A stretch of 25,400 bases of DNA from an uncultured Flavonifractor sp. (GTDB taxonomy: Bacteria > Bacillota > Clostridia > Oscillospirales > Oscillospiraceae), in contig CAJUDT010000026.1 of the NCBI GenBank assembly GCA_910585415.1, positions 1 to 25,400 on the forward strand, read 5' to 3'. The notes under the pieces are model-generated. The model made no database searches and was not told the origin of the DNA. It worked only from the letters and a program-made list of their open reading frames with translations. Positions 22,166-25,400 of the stretch are shown here, piece after piece. Positions within the stretch are counted from its first letter, which is position 1. Each line of letters starts with the position of its first letter. The translations under genes and the position numbers were made by a program.

Positions 22166-23194
22166 TTATCCCTCCAGGACATACGGCGGGTCTATGGGCC
22201 GTATGCCGGTGACAAAGTGAAAATTACGCGTGCAGCTTACCTGATATTGCGCGGCGTGTTCTTCGTTCCAAAGGATGCTTTTGTTTTCGTTATAAAGGGC
22301 CTCCGGGTCCAGGGAGAAGTCCAGGTCCGGGAGTACATAAATTTGTACCCATTCCCCGCCGGTGTCCGGGCCGATGGCCCCATAGCGGGTCAAGGGGGTG
22401 GGGAGGCTGGCGCTCCAGGGGCCCGGTGTGGTGACCTGCCGGGCCTTGGGACTGAGCCAGACAGTAAATGTGTCCACCTGCCCGGCGTCCAGCAATTGGA
22501 TGTCCTCAGTCACCTGGGTATAGAGCTGCAAGCCCTCCGTCTCCCGGAGCATGAGCACAGGAAAGAGCGTCGTCAGCACGACCAGCGGAATGCCGCACAG
22601 CAGCAGGAGGACCGCCACCAGCTGCGCCGCGCACTCCGACGAGAGGCGCTTGTACGCCTGCCCCGCCGTCTCCGTTGGGGCTTCCGGCTCCGGGGGCGTG
22701 TCGGGCTGCTCCCAGGGGTCCGCCTCCTGGCTGGGGGAGGTCCGCTCCACCTCATGAACCAGCTGCCCCACCTCGTCCGGCTCCAGCAGCTGGTGGAGGG
22801 TGTCCATGCTCTCCTGAAGCCAGAGGGGCTCCAGGCGCTTCATGTGCCTGTGGTTGGAGATGAACCGGCAGATAGCCCGGACGATACCCCGAAGTACAAA
22901 AAAGAAGCATACCGCCAGGGCCAGTACGATTGCACCCCCGGTCCCCAGCAGGAGCATGTACCAGATGCGGCAGCACTCCAGCAGCCGGCGGACAGAGGAT
23001 GCCCCCTGGAGGGCTCCGCCCTCCCCCATGCGCTCCATCATCCAGGGAAAGAGGTGGGGCAGAGAGAGGACCCCCAGCATGACCAGCAGGGAGAGGACCA
23101 TCACAACCAGTACGGCAATCAGGGGCCGGAGCTGGCGGTTCAGTTTTTTTATCTCCACCTTGGACAGGTCGGAATTTTGTGCTCTGAGCCTCAT
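22166..23194 (-). CDS. membrane protein, paralogue of the neighbour upstream
   Basis: 342 residues from ATG 23194, with GGGAGGGAG directly upstream; the longer frame from 23296 re-reads the preceding gene. Helices lie at about 25-46, 80-104 and 190-212, with a Pro/Glu-rich charged linker (about 150-185). The C-terminal outer part (about 215-342) ends with WNEEHAAQYQVSCTRNFHF, matching WNEENAQKYQILYTTNFHI in the adjacent gene, and both share RLLxxCRxW before the second helix. The stop of the upstream gene overlaps its ATG as ATGA. No family recognised; envelope location is the only inference I would make. Confidence 0.8.
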   Translation of the reverse strand: MRLRAQNSDLSKVEIKKLNRQLRPLIAVLVVMVLSLLVMLGVLSLPHLFPWMMERMGEGGALQGASSVRRLLECCRIWYMLLLGTGGAIVLALAVCFFFVLRGIVRAICRFISNHRHMKRLEPLWLQESMDTLHQLLEPDEVGQLVHEVERTSPSQEADPWEQPDTPPEPEAPTETAGQAYKRLSSECAAQLVAVLLLLCGIPLVVLTTLFPVLMLRETEGLQLYTQVTEDIQLLDAGQVDTFTVWLSPKARQVTTPGPWSASLPTPLTRYGAIGPDTGGEWVQIYVLPDLDFSLDPEALYNENKSILWNEEHAAQYQVSCTRNFHFVTGIRPIDPPYVLEG

Positions 23195-23922
23195 GGTTCT
23201 CCCTCCCCAGCTCCAGGCAGCGGGTTCAGCTCCGCCGCGATATGGAAATTGGTGGTGTAGAGGATTTGGTACTTCTGGGCGTTTTCCTCGTTCCATTCAG
23301 GGGACATGTGCCATTGATAGGGCTCCCCCTCAGGAATTGCCGCTTCGGCGGGGAGGAAAAGACTGCGCTCTTCCGGTTCTTCGCCTCCGGCTACTGCGTG
23401 CAGGAGCGTCATGGGATTCCCCTGATAGGGCGGGTCCAGCCGGACGTTGGGAGTGGTGGCATAAATCCACAGAACCTCTTCTTCCAAAGAACCCGACTCA
23501 ATCTGGCGCAGGTCGCTGCCAGCCTGAAGCAGGAGGGCAGGGGCCCGGGTGATGTGCAGGCAGAACCCGGAAAACAGAAGGGAGCTGAACACCATGCACC
23601 CGCTGAAAAAGAGTGCGCCCCGCGCAACGGAGCCCGGCCCGGAAAAGGTGTGCGTCCAGGCGTACCGCAGGAGGAGAAGGCAGGCGGCCAAGCACAGGAG
23701 GGCCCCGATGACCGTGGTCAGCACGACCCCCAGAGACCAATTCCGGCACCGTTCCAGCAGAAGCCGGGCGGCTTGAGCGGCCTCCACCGGCTGATAGAGC
23801 GTCTGGGCCATCTGCCCCACGGCCAGCATAACCAGCATGTAGCCCATCAGGACCAGCCCCGGCAGAATCATAAGCACCAGGGCAATGGCCAGATCGCCGG
23901 GGCGTTTTTCAGTATTCCTCAT
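23191..23922 (-). CDS. membrane protein, paralogue of the neighbour downstream
   Basis: 243 residues from ATG 23922, which lies inside the end of dnaB (14-nt overlap). Helices lie at about 11-36, 63-88 and 101-122. The outer C-terminal part (about 125-243) holds WIYATTPNVRLDPPYQGNP and ends with the WNEENAQKYQILYTTNFHI motif shared with the next gene. RLLLERCRNWSLGVVL corresponds to RRLLECCRIWYMLLL in that gene. The pair looks like an old tandem duplication with a divergent middle. Function unknown. Confidence 0.8.
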   Translation of the reverse strand: MRNTEKRPGDLAIALVLMILPGLVLMGYMLVMLAVGQMAQTLYQPVEAAQAARLLLERCRNWSLGVVLTTVIGALLCLAACLLLLRYAWTHTFSGPGSVARGALFFSGCMVFSSLLFSGFCLHITRAPALLLQAGSDLRQIESGSLEEEVLWIYATTPNVRLDPPYQGNPMTLLHAVAGGEEPEERSLFLPAEAAIPEGEPYQWHMSPEWNEENAQKYQILYTTNFHIAAELNPLPGAGEGEP

Positions 23923-25261
23923 GCCTGCGCTCCACGGAGGAGAAGGTGGTGTATTCGGGGAGCCATTGCAGTTCTACGGTGCGCGTCTCTCCGTGGCGGT
24001 TTTTGGCTACGATACACTCGGCCAGATTGTGGTTTTCGCTGTCCTCATTATAATAGTCGTCCCGATAGAGGAACATGACGATATCGGCATCCTGCTCAAT
24101 AGCGCCGGACTCCCGCAGGTCGGAGAGCATGGGGCGCTTGTCGCTGCGGCTTTCCGGGCCGCGGGAGAGCTGAGACAGGCAGACCACGGGGACATTGAGC
24201 TCCTTAGCCATGATTTTCAGGGCACGGGAGATGTCGGAGACGACCTGCTGGCGGTTGTCGCCGCTGCGCCCCGTCCCGCCGGCGGAGGTCATGAGCTGGA
24301 GGTAGTCAATGACAATCAAGCCCAGATTGTCCACCCGTCGGCATTTGGCGTTCATGTCGGCCACCGAGAGCATGGGGTTGTCGTCGATTAAAATCTGCGT
24401 CTGGTTCAGGGAGGCCGAGGCGGCGGCAATTTTATTCCAATCGTCCTCGTTGAGCTTCCCGGTGATGAGTTTTTTCAGTTCTACAAAGGATTCGTTTGAG
24501 ATTAAACGCATAGCCAACTGCTCCCGGCTCATTTCCAGAGAGAAAAAGACCACGGACTTGCCGGAGAATTTCCCCGCGTGGAGCAAAACATTCAGGGCGA
24601 ATGAGGTCTTGCCCATGCCCGGCCGGGCGGCAACCAGGAGCAGGTCGGACTTGTTGAGGCCCGCGATGGCTAAATCTAGGTCGGGCAGGCCGGTGGACAG
24701 GCCGGGGACGGCGGAGTCGCTGGCGGCCAGCTCGTTGAGGCGCTCGTATACGCCCAGGATAACACTGGAGATGTGCTCCAGACCCTGGGCGGCGCGGCCC
24801 TGACGGATGGCGTAAATGCGCTGCTCAGCGGCCTCCAGGACTTCCTGGGCGGTGCCGGTGCCCTCCTGAATCAGAGCGGTGATATCGCCTGCGGTTTCGG
24901 CAATTTTTCGCAGAAGGGATTTGTCTTTGACGATGGCGGCGTACTCCTTGACATGGGCCGCTGTAGGGGTGATATCCATTAACTGAAGGATGTAGTTGCG
25001 GGAGGTGTTTTCGTCATAGACTCCGTTTTGCTTCATCCTGTCCAGGACCGTGATGGGGTCAATGGTCAAGGAAAAATTGAACATCGAGTAGATGGTTTCG
25101 TAGATTTCCCGGTTTTGCCGTAGGTAGAAGTCCTCTGGCTTTAGAAGTTCGATGACTTCCGGCATACAGCGGGCGTCAATCAGAATGGAGCCCAGTACGC
25201 TCTGCTCTGCTTCGGTGCTGTGGGGCATTTGGCGGAGGAGGAGCTCCTCGTCCATGGGCAT
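23909..25261 (-). CDS. dnaB: replicative DNA helicase DnaB
   Basis: 450 residues from ATG 25261, the size usual in Firmicutes (where it is often called DnaC). The N-terminal domain has PHSTEAEQSVLGSILID (about 12-28). The RecA-like domain has Walker A ARPGMGKTS (212-220), VFFSLEMS, LIVIDYLQLM (Walker B) and CLSQLSRGPE, then the C-terminal SDLRESGAIEQDADIV. It unwinds DNA at replication forks. The chosen ATG has GAGGTGA 5 nt upstream; the frame continues upstream for 42 basic codons through a hairpin repeat, which I take as non-coding. No intein is present. Confidence 0.95.
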   Translation of the reverse strand: MPMDEELLLRQMPHSTEAEQSVLGSILIDARCMPEVIELLKPEDFYLRQNREIYETIYSMFNFSLTIDPITVLDRMKQNGVYDENTSRNYILQLMDITPTAAHVKEYAAIVKDKSLLRKIAETAGDITALIQEGTGTAQEVLEAAEQRIYAIRQGRAAQGLEHISSVILGVYERLNELAASDSAVPGLSTGLPDLDLAIAGLNKSDLLLVAARPGMGKTSFALNVLLHAGKFSGKSVVFFSLEMSREQLAMRLISNESFVELKKLITGKLNEDDWNKIAAASASLNQTQILIDDNPMLSVADMNAKCRRVDNLGLIVIDYLQLMTSAGGTGRSGDNRQQVVSDISRALKIMAKELNVPVVCLSQLSRGPESRSDKRPMLSDLRESGAIEQDADIVMFLYRDDYYNEDSENHNLAECIVAKNRHGETRTVELQWLPEYTTFSSVERRHEEY

Positions 25262-25357
25262 TGGGTTCACCTCACTTCGGGATTTGCGGTTTTTCGGGGG
25301 TTTTTGCCTCTTCCTCGTTACTTTGGTAGTGTTCGTTTTCTGGTTCTGCCTCCGGCG

Positions 25358-25385
25358 GGTTACTTTCCAGTGATGGAAAGTAACC
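25358..25385. repeat. perfect 12-bp hairpin upstream of dnaB
   Basis: GGTTACTTTCCA-GTGA-TGGAAAGTAACC is a complete 12-bp stem with a 4-nt loop. The bases beside it (CAAAGATCACCGGGCC) and a nearby TTACTTTGG (25318-25326) recall short intergenic repeats of this group of bacteria. It could be a REP-like element or the end of an upstream transcription unit. Confidence 0.6.
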
Positions 25386-25400
25386 AAAGATCACCGGGCC

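Overview
The window looks like chromosome from a butyrate-producing, spore-forming clostridial bacterium, most likely in the Oscillospiraceae (Flavonifractor / Lawsonibacter / Pseudoflavonifractor type). The reasons are the high G+C coding bias, strong AGGAGG-type ribosome sites, a crotonase-HBD-BCD-EtfBA butyrate operon, a tilS-hpt-ftsH cluster like that of Bacillus, an ECF sigma with a DUF4367-type anti-sigma, and an exosporium-like collagen protein. The taxon is an inference; there is no rRNA here.

Region 1 (about 1-2100, minus strand) is an accessory partition module: parA, parB and a 54-residue gene whose ATG overlaps the parB stop. It resembles the partition block of clostridial integrative elements or plasmids. 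It abuts a collagen-like gene (2092-2754, plus) that has lost its 5' end, so an element boundary may lie near 2020-2130.

Region 2 (about 2930-7470, plus) is an ECF sigma system: sigma gene, overlapping anti-sigma gene, two small secreted proteins (the second frameshifted), a secreted stalk-domain protein and a small membrane protein. An ECF-type promoter precedes the secreted-protein genes. An almost identical block, with the same 16-nt spacer, lies inside the sigma coding sequence, and a decayed relative precedes the last gene. This is the least conventional system in the window.

Region 3 (7490-11361) holds a zinc-finger-like membrane protein (minus), a TatD nuclease with its TatD-linked radical SAM partner (plus), and an XRE-family membrane-anchored regulator (plus). 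Bidirectional terminators bound the block on both sides.

Region 4 (11381-16520, minus) is the butyrate operon crt-hbd-bcd-etfB-etfA, which takes acetoacetyl-CoA to butyryl-CoA with electron bifurcation. It has a clear sigma-A promoter and a long leader containing a terminator-like hairpin followed by a Rex-like operator, suggesting redox control.

Region 5 (16641-17428, minus) is a DUF554 membrane protein with its own near-consensus promoter. Region 6 (17456-25261, minus) is a tightly packed housekeeping run: dnaB, two related membrane proteins, a 52-residue acidic-tailed membrane protein, tilS, hpt, ftsH and a macrodomain hydrolase, ending in an intrinsic terminator. Many junctions overlap by 1-14 nt, pointing to one transcription unit with translational coupling. 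A perfect hairpin repeat lies just upstream of dnaB.
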